Below, in pieces: positions 1 to 7,643 of a stretch of DNA of 64,000 nucleotides. Each line of letters begins with the position of its first letter. Position 1 is the stretch's first letter. Made by a program: the position numbers and the translations under genes. The DNA comes from Elusimicrobiota bacterium. Its GTDB lineage: Bacteria > Elusimicrobiota > Elusimicrobia > UBA1565. The notes under the pieces are model-generated. The model searched no databases and had not been told where the DNA came from. It saw only the letters and a program-made list of their open reading frames with translations. The stretch spans positions 62,001 through 126,000 of the forward strand of contig JACPXC010000004.1 in NCBI GenBank assembly GCA_016196755.1, in the 5' to 3' direction.

Positions 1-637
1 CCCGCGCCGCGGCAAGGACGGCGGCGCCCGAGAACGCGGTCTTGGGCACCGCGGCCCGCCGGCCCTCCCACGCGGCGTAGACGCCTAAGAGGCCGAGGAG
101 GAGGAGGCCCGGCAGGGCGCCGGCCAAGAACAGCTTGTCGATCGAGACCTGGGCCACGAGCCCGTAGAGGATGATCGGCAAGGACGGAGGAAAGAGCAGG
201 CCCAGGCTGCCAGTGCAGCTCAAGAGCCCTAGCGTGAAGCGCTCGGGGTAGCCCTGCTTGAGCATCATGGGGTAGAGCAGGCCCCCCAGCGCGATTATCG
301 TCACGCCCGAGGCGCCGGTGAACGCCGTGAAGACAGCGCAGCTCATGAGGCCCACGACGGCCAGGCCGCCGGGCATCCAGCCGAGGAGCGCCTCGGCCAG
401 GGCGAGCAGGCGCTTCGGGGCCTTGGACTCGGCCAGTAGGAAGCCCGCGAAGGTGAACAGCGGGATCGCTATGAGCGCGGGGAGGCTGGCCACGCGCACC
501 ATGGCGATGGCTGCCGACGACGCGTCGATCCCGGCGCCGGCAAAAAGCCAGAGCGTCAGGCCGGCCAACAGCGCGAATACGGGGGCGCCCAAGGCGCCCA
601 GCACGAGGACGAGGACGGCGACCGCCCAGCCGCTCAG
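1..637 (-). CDS. dctM: TRAP transporter large permease DctM (partial, C-terminus beyond window)
   Basis: This is the N-terminal half (about 212 residues) of a very hydrophobic protein. It contains the TRAP large-permease signature around FTGASGVTIIALGG, the family segment near the first substrate-translocation hairpin. DctM is the 12-helix, sodium-driven transport subunit, normally about 430 residues, so roughly half is present. It follows dctQ directly. The reading frame has no ATG or GTG near the dctQ stop. An AAGGAGG ribosome site (642-648) sits 4 bases before a CTG that overlaps the dctQ TGA as CTGA, so I place the start at CTG 637. The first in-frame GTG is at 604. Family assignment is firm; the CTG start is inference. 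Confidence 0.88.
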   Translation of the reverse strand, partial: MSGWAVAVLVLVLGALGAPVFALLAGLTLWLFAGAGIDASSAAIAMVRVASLPALIAIPLFTFAGFLLAESKAPKRLLALAEALLGWMPGGLAVVGLMSCAVFTAFTGASGVTIIALGGLLYPMMLKQGYPERFTLGLLSCTGSLGLLFPPSLPIILYGLVAQVSIDKLFLAGALPGLLLLGLLGVYAAWEGRRAAVPKTAFSGAAVLAAAR

Positions 638-1137
638 ACGCCCTCCTTCACGGCATGAGGGTCGGCGGCGAGCGCCGCTTTGAGGAGATAGTGCAGGCAG
701 AGCAGAGCGAAGCCGGCGGGCAGGATAGTCTCGAACCACCAAGCGGGGACGAGGCGGTCGCCGACCGAGAACAGGACCGCCGAGGCCTCGCGCTCCTGTT
801 GGAAGAAGGTCCACGAGGCCTTGGCCATCAGCGCCGAGACCCCGGCGGTCAGGACGTGCAGGACGCCTTGGACCGCGGCCCGCGTCCGCCGGCTCATGAG
901 GCGGAAGGCCGCGTCCATCGCGAACTGCTTGTCGTCTACCGCGGCCAGCGCGGCGCCGAGGAAGCCCAGCCAGAGCACGAGATGGCGCAGGAAGGTGTCG
1001 GCCCAGAGGATGCCGGCGGAGAAGCCGCGCAGGACGACCTGAGAGAAGCTCAGGGCCACCATCGCTAGGAGCATGGCCGACAGGAGGGCCTGCTCAAAGG
1101 CGGCCAGCCCGCGTTCCGCGGTCCGAAGGAGTCCCAC
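634..1137 (-). CDS. dctQ: TRAP transporter small permease DctQ
   Basis: The product is 167 residues with four predicted membrane helices, the usual size and topology of the DctQ small membrane subunit that bridges the solute-binding protein and DctM. A WADTFLRHLVLWLGFLGAA stretch is typical of the family. The start is GTG at 1137, sharing its G with the dctP stop (TAGTG), which implies translational coupling. The reading frame stays open upstream across dctP, but that part is only an out-of-frame reading of dctP. The substrate cannot be read from this subunit. Confidence 0.9.
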   Translation of the reverse strand: MGLLRTAERGLAAFEQALLSAMLLAMVALSFSQVVLRGFSAGILWADTFLRHLVLWLGFLGAALAAVDDKQFAMDAAFRLMSRRTRAAVQGVLHVLTAGVSALMAKASWTFFQQEREASAVLFSVGDRLVPAWWFETILPAGFALLCLHYLLKAALAADPHAVKEGV

Positions 1138-2135
1138 TATCTTTTCGCGCCTTTCCCCGCGCGCAGGGCGGCCAGCGCCTTTTCGACGCGCTCGAGGAGC
1201 TCGGCCGGGTAGAGGCGGCCGGCCAGGGCGCGGCGCGAGCTGCGGCCGGCTTCCTCGTAGGCGCTCAGCGCGGCGGCCGTGGGCGGGACCAAGCTCAAGC
1301 CCTGCTTCTTGAGCTGGGCCAGGGCGTCGGCGTTCAAACGCCGGGTCAGGTCGTTGAACGTCTTGAGGTGCTTGCGCGAGACCTCGAGCAGGGCGGTTCG
1401 CTGGGCCTCGGGCAGGGCGTCGAAGGCCTTCTTCGAGACCAAGACCGCCCCCGAGGCGTTGGCCACGGGCTGGGCGTGGATGAAGCGCGCCTTCTCGTGC
1501 CACTGCATGGCGATGGCGTAGAGCGGGGTGTTGTAGACCGCGTCGATCAGGCCGGTCTGCAGCGAGGTCATGACGTCGGTGATCGAGAGCGGGATGGGGT
1601 GGACGCCCAAGGCGGTGTAGGCCGCCTCGGCGATCGGGTCGCCCTCCCATACCCAGATCTTGATCTTGCGCATGTCCTCCGGCCCGGCCACCGCGGTCTT
1701 CGAGAACACGTAGATGAAGCCGACCTCGGTCCAGCCCAACAGGACGTAGCCCGCGTCGGCCAGGGCCTTCTCGAAGTCAGGGGCGAACTTCTCGTAGATG
1801 TGGTCGACCTCGGCGGAGTCCTTGAACAGCCAGGGGCCGTCGACGACGCGCACGAGCGGGGCCACCTCGCCGAGGCCCACGCCGGTGAAGCCGCCGGCGT
1901 GCAGCTGGCCGGAGCGGATCTTGCGCACCACGTCCCGCTCGTCGCCCTGGCGGCCGCCGGCGTAGAATTTGAACTTGAGCGCGCCGCCGGTCTTCTGCCG
2001 GACCTCGGCGTCGATGGCCTGCATGACCTTCATGGCCTCGGTCCCTTCCGGGGCCAGGGTGGCGAACTTGATCACCCCGGCCGAGGCGGCGGAGGCGGCG
2101 AGCAGCACGACGGCGAGCGGTTTAAAAAAGATCAT
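1137..2135 (-). CDS. dctP: TRAP transporter substrate-binding protein DctP
   Basis: This 332-residue periplasmic solute-binding protein has a signal peptide (cleavage likely after ASAASA near residue 19). The mature part begins with VIKFATLAPEGT, the usual first beta strand of the DctP family. The family arginine region lies around GYVLLGWTEVGF and the hinge region around ITDVMTSLQTGLIDAVYN. It captures an organic anion, typically a carboxylate, and delivers it to DctQM. The gene overlaps the end of tatT by 14 bases. The combination with TatT recalls the Treponema TatPT system, in which hydrophobic ligands are suspected. The actual ligand is unknown here. Confidence 0.92.
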   Translation of the reverse strand: MIFFKPLAVVLLAASAASAGVIKFATLAPEGTEAMKVMQAIDAEVRQKTGGALKFKFYAGGRQGDERDVVRKIRSGQLHAGGFTGVGLGEVAPLVRVVDGPWLFKDSAEVDHIYEKFAPDFEKALADAGYVLLGWTEVGFIYVFSKTAVAGPEDMRKIKIWVWEGDPIAEAAYTALGVHPIPLSITDVMTSLQTGLIDAVYNTPLYAIAMQWHEKARFIHAQPVANASGAVLVSKKAFDALPEAQRTALLEVSRKHLKTFNDLTRRLNADALAQLKKQGLSLVPPTAAALSAYEEAGRSSRRALAGRLYPAELLERVEKALAALRAGKGAKR

Positions 2136-2982
2136 CGGTCTTCTCCAAGAGGGATTTGGCCTTCAGTCTCGCCGCCTCGTTGGCCAGGCGGGCGTCCGTC
2201 AGCGCCGCGGGGTCGGCGGCGGCCACCTCGGCCCCCAGGCGGCGGAAAAGGTCCTCGTCGAGCACCGCCACCGCGTAGTGGCGCATCATCATGACCTGGG
2301 CGGGCAGGTAGCGGCGCTCGGTCCGGGCCAGCGCGGCGTCGAAGTGCTTGAGCGCCCGCGCCGGGTCGCCGCCGGCGATCTTGGGCGTGGCCGCGTAGTA
2401 GACGCCGAAGAAGAGGTCGGGCCCGGAGTTCTCGTAGCCGGGGTCCAACGCCAGGACGCGCTCCATGAGGCGGACGGCGCGGGGCAAAGCACTCAGGGCC
2501 TCGGGGTCGCTCTTGGCGGCGTTGGCCCAGCCGGCCCAGGCCGCGGCGGTCCAGTAGAGCGCGCGGACGTCGGCCGGCCCGGCGGAGGCCAGGGCCGACA
2601 CCGCGGCCTCGGGCGAGGCGCCGTCGAGCGCGGCGAAGGCGGGTTTGAGCGCCAAGAGGCGCCGCCCGTAGCCGGCCGCGCGCTTGTAGAGCCCGGCGGC
2701 GCGCGCCGGGTCGGCGTCCTCGATGAAAAGGTAGGCGTAGCCGGTCCAGCCCTCGGCCAAGGAAGCCAGGAGGTCCGGGTTGGCGGGGTCGCTCTCGAGC
2801 AGGACTTCCAAGAGCTTGAGCTGGCCGGGCAGGGCCTGTTCGGCGATCCGGGGGTCGCTCTCTCGCGTAAGCGCCGGCCGCCCGCGCTCGATGAGCCGGC
2901 CGGCCGCGCGCAGGGCCACGGTCGAGGGCGAGCAGGCCGAGGCGCAGAGCGCCGCGGCGGCCAGAAACGGGACCTTCTTCAT
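2122..2982 (-). CDS. tatT: TatT-like TPR lipoprotein of the TRAP system
   Basis: The product is 286 residues. A lipobox ends LCASAC near residue 17, so it should be a lipoprotein exported to the periplasm. The rest is helical TPR-like repeat sequence (for example DPANPDLLASLAEGWTGYAY) with the family stretch FFGVYYAATPKIAGGDPARA. TatT proteins are known from Treponema as TPR trimers that bind the DctP-type partner TatP. It is the first gene of the operon and overlaps dctP by 14 bases. A TAGAAT hexamer lies 8 bases before its ATG. Confidence 0.85.
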   Translation of the reverse strand: MKKVPFLAAAALCASACSPSTVALRAAGRLIERGRPALTRESDPRIAEQALPGQLKLLEVLLESDPANPDLLASLAEGWTGYAYLFIEDADPARAAGLYKRAAGYGRRLLALKPAFAALDGASPEAAVSALASAGPADVRALYWTAAAWAGWANAAKSDPEALSALPRAVRLMERVLALDPGYENSGPDLFFGVYYAATPKIAGGDPARALKHFDAALARTERRYLPAQVMMMRHYAVAVLDEDLFRRLGAEVAAADPAALTDARLANEAARLKAKSLLEKTDDLF

Positions 2983-2990
2983 ATGAGCCT

Positions 2991-2996
2991 ATTCTA
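2991..2996 (-). promoter_or_regulatory. predicted -10 box of the TRAP operon
   Basis: TAGAAT on the minus strand, 8 bases before the tatT ATG at 2982. No good -35 is seen. It belongs to the recurrent start-proximal -10 pattern of this window and predicts a leaderless or near-leaderless transcript. Confidence 0.45.
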
Positions 2997-3012
2997 CAAC
3001 CTAAGCGGGGGG

Positions 3013-3918
3013 TTAGGGCTTCAAGTCGGCTTTGATGGCGGCGGCCGCGGCGCTGACCCGGGGGTTGGAGAGCGCCCCCATCAGGAGGGTCGGGTCGAAG
3101 CCGGTCTGGACCAGGCGGGGATTGGCTTGGGCGATCTCCGAAATGGCGGCCTTGTCCGTCTTCAGGGCGTTCACGGACGGGCATCCCATCAGGGCGTCGG
3201 CCATCTTCGAGGCGAACACCACGCCGGGCCCGTCCTTATGGCCGTGCGTCACGGCGTCGAATACGTCCATGTCCTTGGAGACGCGCCCGCCAGGGTTCAT
3301 GAGGTACGACTTGAACGCGCCGGCGTTCTGGCAGTACTTCTTCGCGCGCGGGACGGACATGAAGCCCTTCACGACGTACTCGTTGTTGAGGACGTAGCCG
3401 AGGATCTTCGGGTATTTGCCGAGGGTCTTCATGACCTTGGCCCACGTGCCGTCCCGGGCGCCCCCGAGCCCCACCGCTCGGTCGGCGTCGAGCTCGCCCC
3501 CGACGAGGCCGGTGAGAAGGCCCTTCTCGCGCGCGTCGAGCTCGGGCTGCTTGGAGCCCGCCGCCGGACCCCAGGCGCCGCCGGGGACCGACGGGGCTCC
3601 GCTGCCCGGCGGTCTGAGCTTCCCCGCCGCGGCGTCGGTCGGGATCTCCTGTCCCTTCGCTGAGTCCGCGGGACGATGGACCAAGGCGATCGAGGACTCG
3701 TCGGCGTCGTTGGCGAGCATGGAGGGGTCGAGGACCTGGGGACCGGCCTGGTCGGGCCAGGCACGCTTGGGGCGGGCCGGGTCGGAGGCCGGTCGCGCCG
3801 AGGCCGCCGCGCGGCCCGAACATCCCCTCAACAGCACGCCTAGCGCCAGCACGGAGCCCGTGGCGAGGACGGCCAAAAACGCGTACGTCAGCTTCCGATT
3901 CCGCGCCTCCTGCTCCAC
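3013..3918 (-). CDS. hypothetical membrane-anchored protein
   Basis: The product is 301 residues and starts at GTG 3918. One membrane helix lies at about residues 10-30 (AFLAVLATGSVLALGVLL), followed by a Pro/Ala/Ser-rich linker to about residue 125 and a helical C-terminal domain with two cysteines (KKYCQNAGAF, ALMGCPSVNAL). I recognise no family. The topology suggests a periplasmic domain tethered to the inner membrane. It is transcribed in the same direction as its neighbours, but 36 bases separate it from the sulfatase gene and it has its own -10-like hexamer 6 bases before the start. It may be a lineage-specific protein. Confidence 0.7.
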   Translation of the reverse strand: MEQEARNRKLTYAFLAVLATGSVLALGVLLRGCSGRAAASARPASDPARPKRAWPDQAGPQVLDPSMLANDADESSIALVHRPADSAKGQEIPTDAAAGKLRPPGSGAPSVPGGAWGPAAGSKQPELDAREKGLLTGLVGGELDADRAVGLGGARDGTWAKVMKTLGKYPKILGYVLNNEYVVKGFMSVPRAKKYCQNAGAFKSYLMNPGGRVSKDMDVFDAVTHGHKDGPGVVFASKMADALMGCPSVNALKTDKAAISEIAQANPRLVQTGFDPTLLMGALSNPRVSAAAAAIKADLKP

Positions 3919-3924
3919 GTCCCT

Positions 3925-3930
3925 AATGTA
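3925..3930 (-). promoter_or_regulatory. predicted start-proximal -10 box
   Basis: TACATT on the minus strand, 6 bases before the GTG at 3918. It is part of the recurrent TANNNT pattern. Confidence 0.4.
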
Positions 3931-3955
3931 CTATGCGAGCCTCCGGTTGGCAAGC

Positions 3956-5728
3956 TCAGGGCAGGCCCTGGAAGCGCGAGAGCGCTTTGGCGGCGTCCTC
4001 GAGGAAGCGCGGAGGGATCGGGGCCTCGGTGCGCGCCGGACAACGCCCCGAGCCCGCGTAGACCAGGTGGAAGCCCCCCTCTCGGAACGACGCCACCGCC
4101 TGGTTCCCCTCGGCGTCGCGGAGCAGCGGCAGGCCGCCGGGCAGGAAGGGCGCGTTGACGAAGGCGATGTCGATGGCGGAGGCGTCGGCCGTGGTCAAAG
4201 GCGCCTCCATGGCGGCGGACTCGACGAACAGGCCTGGAACCTGCTGGTGGGTCGTCAGGTACGGGGGGCGGCGCAGCCGCGCGAGGAACCCCTCGAACCC
4301 CTTCGAGCCCAGAAAGACCAGGGGCACGTGCAGGGTGAACTCGTTGGCGCCGAAGGTGCTGAGGTTGCCGCACTCCATGAGGCCCATGGCGTGGTCGCCG
4401 GTGGCGACGACGACGTAGGACCGGCCCGAGGCGTCGAGCGTGTCGATCAGGCGCTTGGCCAGGGCGTCGAGATGCCGGACCGCCTGGGCGTAGTTCTCGC
4501 GCGGGTCGCCGGTCCGCTTCCCGTAGAACGGGAAATGCGTCGAATGCAGAAACAGCGAGATGACGTGCTTTTGCGCCGCTGGCGCGCTCCGGATGAGCTC
4601 CTCCGCGCGACCTACCATCAGGCCGTCCTCGACCGGGGTCGGCGGGCCGTCGCGGACCTGCGTCCTGAAGGAGTCGAAGTTCTTGTTGATGGTCGTCAGA
4701 TGCCGGTAGGCCCCGTCCCGGGTATGGAACGCGTGCAGCGAGTAGCCCTCCGCGCGGAGCCCTTCGAGGAACGGAGACCGGTCCTCGCGGGTCGCGAAGT
4801 CGCGCGGTATGGCGATGGGATGGCGCCCGTAATAAAGGGAGTAGAGACCGTAATCGGACGCGGCCACGGAGACGTAGTGCCGGCTCAGCGCCGCGCCGCG
4901 CCGCGCGGCGGCGTGGAGGAACGGACTGTCCTTGGCGTTGAAATGGTCGTATCTCCAGCCGTCGAGGATCAGGAAGACCAGGGTCTGCGGCCGCGGCGGC
5001 GCGGGCCCGGCGGCCGCCCTCCCCGGCGGGGCCAGACGGCCCGGCGAGTCCGCAAGTGAACGCAAAGGGACCATCCCGGGCACGTCGCGGCCGATGACGT
5101 CCCGCGCGGGGGCGCCGATGGCGGCCCGGACGGGGCTCCCCAGGGTCAGGTCTCTGAACCACGGGAGGGCGGAACTGGCGATGGCCGAGGCGTAGCGCGG
5201 GTCCTCGGTGACGAGCGCGCGCGTCCAGGTCAGGTCCAGCGCCGCCGCGGCCGCGACCGCGGCGGCGAGGGTCAGCAAGGAGGCCCGGGCGGTCGTCGCG
5301 GCCCGCCGCCTCAGCGCCTCGAGGAGCAGCGCGAGAGGCGAGAAGACGAGGAGGAGCGCCAGGACCCTCCGCGTCGGCAGCTGGCCGCTGGCCCTCAAGC
5401 CTCCATCGACGAATAGGAAGGCGAGGTTTCCGGGGTCGTAGAGGTGCTGCTTGGTCACGACGTGGGAGAAGGCGTCGCCGGCGAGGAAGGCCAGCAGGCC
5501 GAAATGCAGGGTGAACAGGGCGGCCGAGCGCAGGCGCGGCGGCAGGCGCGCCAGCGCCGCCGCGGCAAGGGCCCAGGCCGGGACGATCGGCAGGAGGTGG
5601 ACCCAGATGATAAGGAGGGTCCGGGCGTCGGCGTTCCAACGCGCCGACCAGGGGTCCCAAGCCTGCTCGAACAGGTAGGGGCTCGAGACCAGCAGCAGGG
5701 CCAGGGAGACCGCTACTTGCTGAAGAAT
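3956..5728 (-). CDS. YejM-like inner-membrane sulfatase/phosphotransferase-family protein
   Basis: The product is about 590 residues. An N-terminal membrane region of five or so helices (to about residue 220) is followed by a periplasmic alkaline-phosphatase-superfamily domain. Recognisable motifs are LILDGWRYDHF, the YejM/PbgA-type DYGLYSLYYGRHP, FLHSTHFPFYGKR and VVATGDHAMGL. Relatives act on or sense envelope lipids. Some have lost catalysis, and I cannot prove an intact metal site here. No ATG or GTG exists near the N-terminus. The frame begins inside the end of the prenyltransferase gene, with ATT at 5728 or CTG at 5704 as candidates, so translation probably depends on coupling. Confidence 0.78.
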   Translation of the reverse strand: MLQQVAVSLALLLVSSPYLFEQAWDPWSARWNADARTLLIIWVHLLPIVPAWALAAAALARLPPRLRSAALFTLHFGLLAFLAGDAFSHVVTKQHLYDPGNLAFLFVDGGLRASGQLPTRRVLALLLVFSPLALLLEALRRRAATTARASLLTLAAAVAAAAALDLTWTRALVTEDPRYASAIASSALPWFRDLTLGSPVRAAIGAPARDVIGRDVPGMVPLRSLADSPGRLAPPGRAAAGPAPPRPQTLVFLILDGWRYDHFNAKDSPFLHAAARRGAALSRHYVSVAASDYGLYSLYYGRHPIAIPRDFATREDRSPFLEGLRAEGYSLHAFHTRDGAYRHLTTINKNFDSFRTQVRDGPPTPVEDGLMVGRAEELIRSAPAAQKHVISLFLHSTHFPFYGKRTGDPRENYAQAVRHLDALAKRLIDTLDASGRSYVVVATGDHAMGLMECGNLSTFGANEFTLHVPLVFLGSKGFEGFLARLRRPPYLTTHQQVPGLFVESAAMEAPLTTADASAIDIAFVNAPFLPGGLPLLRDAEGNQAVASFREGGFHLVYAGSGRCPARTEAPIPPRFLEDAAKALSRFQGLP

Positions 5729-6549
5729 GCCGCACCTCGCTCGGCGTCGAAGGCGCCGGCGATGACGGCCGCCACGCCCAGGGCCGTCGCGCAGAAGATC
5801 AGGTGCGGCTTGCGCACGGGGAAGAAGAACGGCCAGCCCGCCATCAGCGCGGAGGCGGCAAACAGCGGCCAGAAGAAGACCCCGCGCGCGGCGCCCGCGG
5901 CCCCGGCGGCGGCCACGGCGATGAGCCCGGCGGCCACGCAGGCGCCGGCCGCGCGCGTGGCGCGCTCCGCGCCGACCTTCAGGGCCCAGGTGCGCGCGCC
6001 GAAGGCCCGGTCGCCCGGCATGTCTTCGACGTCCTTGCTGAGCTCGACGCCCATCATCATGAAGAAGAGATGGGCGCCGGCCGCCCACAGGGCCGCGTTG
6101 GAGCGTTCCAGCGCGGCGCCCGCCAAGAGCAGCGAGGTCGCCGCCGTCGCCGCGATGATGAAGTTCTTGAGCAGGCCGAGCCTCTTGGAATAGGCTCCGT
6201 AGGCGATGGAGATGAGGGTGCCCGTCGAGGCCAGCGTCCCCAGCATCCAGTTCACGCGCCAGGCCGCGAGGTTCCCCGCCGCAAATAGCGCCGCGGCAAA
6301 GAGCGCGGCGCCGCGCGGCGACACCCGGCCGGAGGGGATCGGACGGGCCGGCATGTTGACCTTGTCGATCTCGCGGTCGAAGTAGTCGTTGATGGCGTCG
6401 GCGCCTCCGGTCAGCAGGAAGTTCGACAGGATGGTGAGGGCGGCGACCGACGGGGCGTCGAGCGGAAAGCCCAGGGCCCCGATGCCCGCGAAGGCGGCGC
6501 CCGCCGCGGACAGACAGACGAACGGGCGCATGAGGGTCAGGTAGCCCAT
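5713..6549 (-). CDS. UbiA-family prenyltransferase (copy 1)
   Basis: The product is 278 residues from the ATG at 6549, with about eight membrane helices. It carries both UbiA aspartate motifs: NDYFDREID near residue 56 and KDVEDMPGD near residue 178. UbiA enzymes move an isoprenoid diphosphate chain onto an acceptor in the membrane. The acceptor (quinone ring, glycerol phosphate or other) cannot be told. An in-frame GTG at 6594 would add 15 residues, but MGYLTLMRP aligns with the start of the second copy. It overlaps the sulfatase gene. Copy 2 lies 223 bases upstream, so the pair looks like a tandem duplication. Confidence 0.88.
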   Translation of the reverse strand: MGYLTLMRPFVCLSAAGAAFAGIGALGFPLDAPSVAALTILSNFLLTGGADAINDYFDREIDKVNMPARPIPSGRVSPRGAALFAAALFAAGNLAAWRVNWMLGTLASTGTLISIAYGAYSKRLGLLKNFIIAATAATSLLLAGAALERSNAALWAAGAHLFFMMMGVELSKDVEDMPGDRAFGARTWALKVGAERATRAAGACVAAGLIAVAAAGAAGAARGVFFWPLFAASALMAGWPFFFPVRKPHLIFCATALGVAAVIAGAFDAERGAAFFSK

Positions 6550-6607
6550 TCCTATTCCGCGCTCATCGTGATGCGCTTGGGTCCTCTCGAGCACGATCCT
6601 GCCGGCT

Positions 6608-6653
6608 GTGCCAGACTTAAGAGTGCGTCCGGACGCACTCTTAAGTCTGGCAC
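6608..6653. repeat. perfect 46-bp palindrome
   Basis: The left arm 6608-6630 (GTGCCAGACTTAAGAGTGCG then TCC) is the exact reverse complement of the right arm 6631-6653. There is no loop and no T-tract, so it is not a standard terminator. It lies in the only non-coding stretch between the two prenyltransferase genes (6550-6772), where I see nothing else. Its outer GTGCCAG resembles the GTGCCAGGCAC palindrome at the ends of the transposase element. Its core CTTAAGAGTGCGTC recurs at 55825-55838. Confidence 0.95.
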
Positions 6654-6772
6654 CTCTGTCCGGAAAATCCCGCCTACGATGGTCACCTGACGCCGGACGC
6701 CCTTCGAATTGGGAGGTCGTTGATCATGCTCCGCGCGATTATCCCGTTTCAATCCGCGCGCCGCAAGGGGTG

Positions 6773-7558
6773 CTAGACGGCGGCGAATGCCAGTCCGGCT
6801 ACGACGAACGCCGAGCCGCTGAGTATGAGGACCGGCGTACGCAAGCCTAGCGGACGGGCGAACGCTCCTCCCGCTACCGCCGCTCCCGCGACCATGAGCG
6901 GCCACGGCGCGCCGCCGGCGGCGGCCGCGGCAAGGCCCACGAGGACGCTGAGTTCGGCGGTCCGCGTCGCTGTCGGCGCTCCGACCGAGAGCGCCCAGGT
7001 CCGAGCGCCGCAGGAGCGGTCCCCGGCCATGTCCTCGACGTCCTTGGTCAATTCGACGGCCAGCATCATAAAGAAGATGTGCGCGCCGGCGGCCCAAAGC
7101 AGGGCGCTGGTCCGCTCCATCGCTGCGCCCGCCGACAATAGGGCCGCGGCGCTGGTGAAGCCGATGAGGAGATTCTTAAGCAGGCCCAGGCGCTTCGAGC
7201 TGATGCCGTAGTACGTAAACGAGACCGTCAGGACTACCGCCGAGAACGCCATCCAGGGACCGACCGCCCACGCCGCCAGGTTTCCGGCGGCGAACAGAGC
7301 CCAGGCAAAGCGCAGGGCGTCCTGCGGAGCGACGACTCCCGACGGGATCGGGCGGCCCGGTGTGTTAATGCGGTCGATCTCGAGGTCATAATAGTCGTTG
7401 AAGGCGTCGGCGGCGCCGATGAGCAGGAAGACCGTGAGGACCGTCAGGAGCGCCTTCGCCGGCGCCTGGAACGGGAACCCCAGGATGACGAGACCGCCTA
7501 AGGCCGCCCCGCCGGTGGCGAGGCAGACCAGAGGACGCATAAGCCGTATGTATCCCAT
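6773..7558 (-). CDS. UbiA-family prenyltransferase (copy 2)
   Basis: The product is 261 residues from the ATG at 7558, chosen because GGAGG stands 5 bases upstream and because MGYIRLMRP matches copy 1. An upstream ATG at 7570 is possible. The two UbiA motifs are intact: NDYYDLEID near residue 56 and KDVEDMAGD near residue 177. The similarity to copy 1 runs along the whole length (shared KRLGLLKN, LLWAAGAH/ALWAAGAH, GARTWAL), so this is a paralogue rather than an unrelated UbiA. A difference in acceptor or chain length is plausible but cannot be seen. Confidence 0.88.
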   Translation of the reverse strand: MGYIRLMRPLVCLATGGAALGGLVILGFPFQAPAKALLTVLTVFLLIGAADAFNDYYDLEIDRINTPGRPIPSGVVAPQDALRFAWALFAAGNLAAWAVGPWMAFSAVVLTVSFTYYGISSKRLGLLKNLLIGFTSAAALLSAGAAMERTSALLWAAGAHIFFMMLAVELTKDVEDMAGDRSCGARTWALSVGAPTATRTAELSVLVGLAAAAAGGAPWPLMVAGAAVAGGAFARPLGLRTPVLILSGSAFVVAGLAFAAV

Positions 7559-7643
7559 CGGCGCCTCCATCAGGATTCTGGCGCCGCGGGTTCTCCCGCG
7601 CAAGGGTCCCATAGGCAAAAGGCTTACGCCGGGGGCGGCGGGA

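Noticed and set aside
6608-6653. Intrinsic terminator
   Set aside because: The hairpin arms are long enough, but there is no T-run on either strand and no loop.
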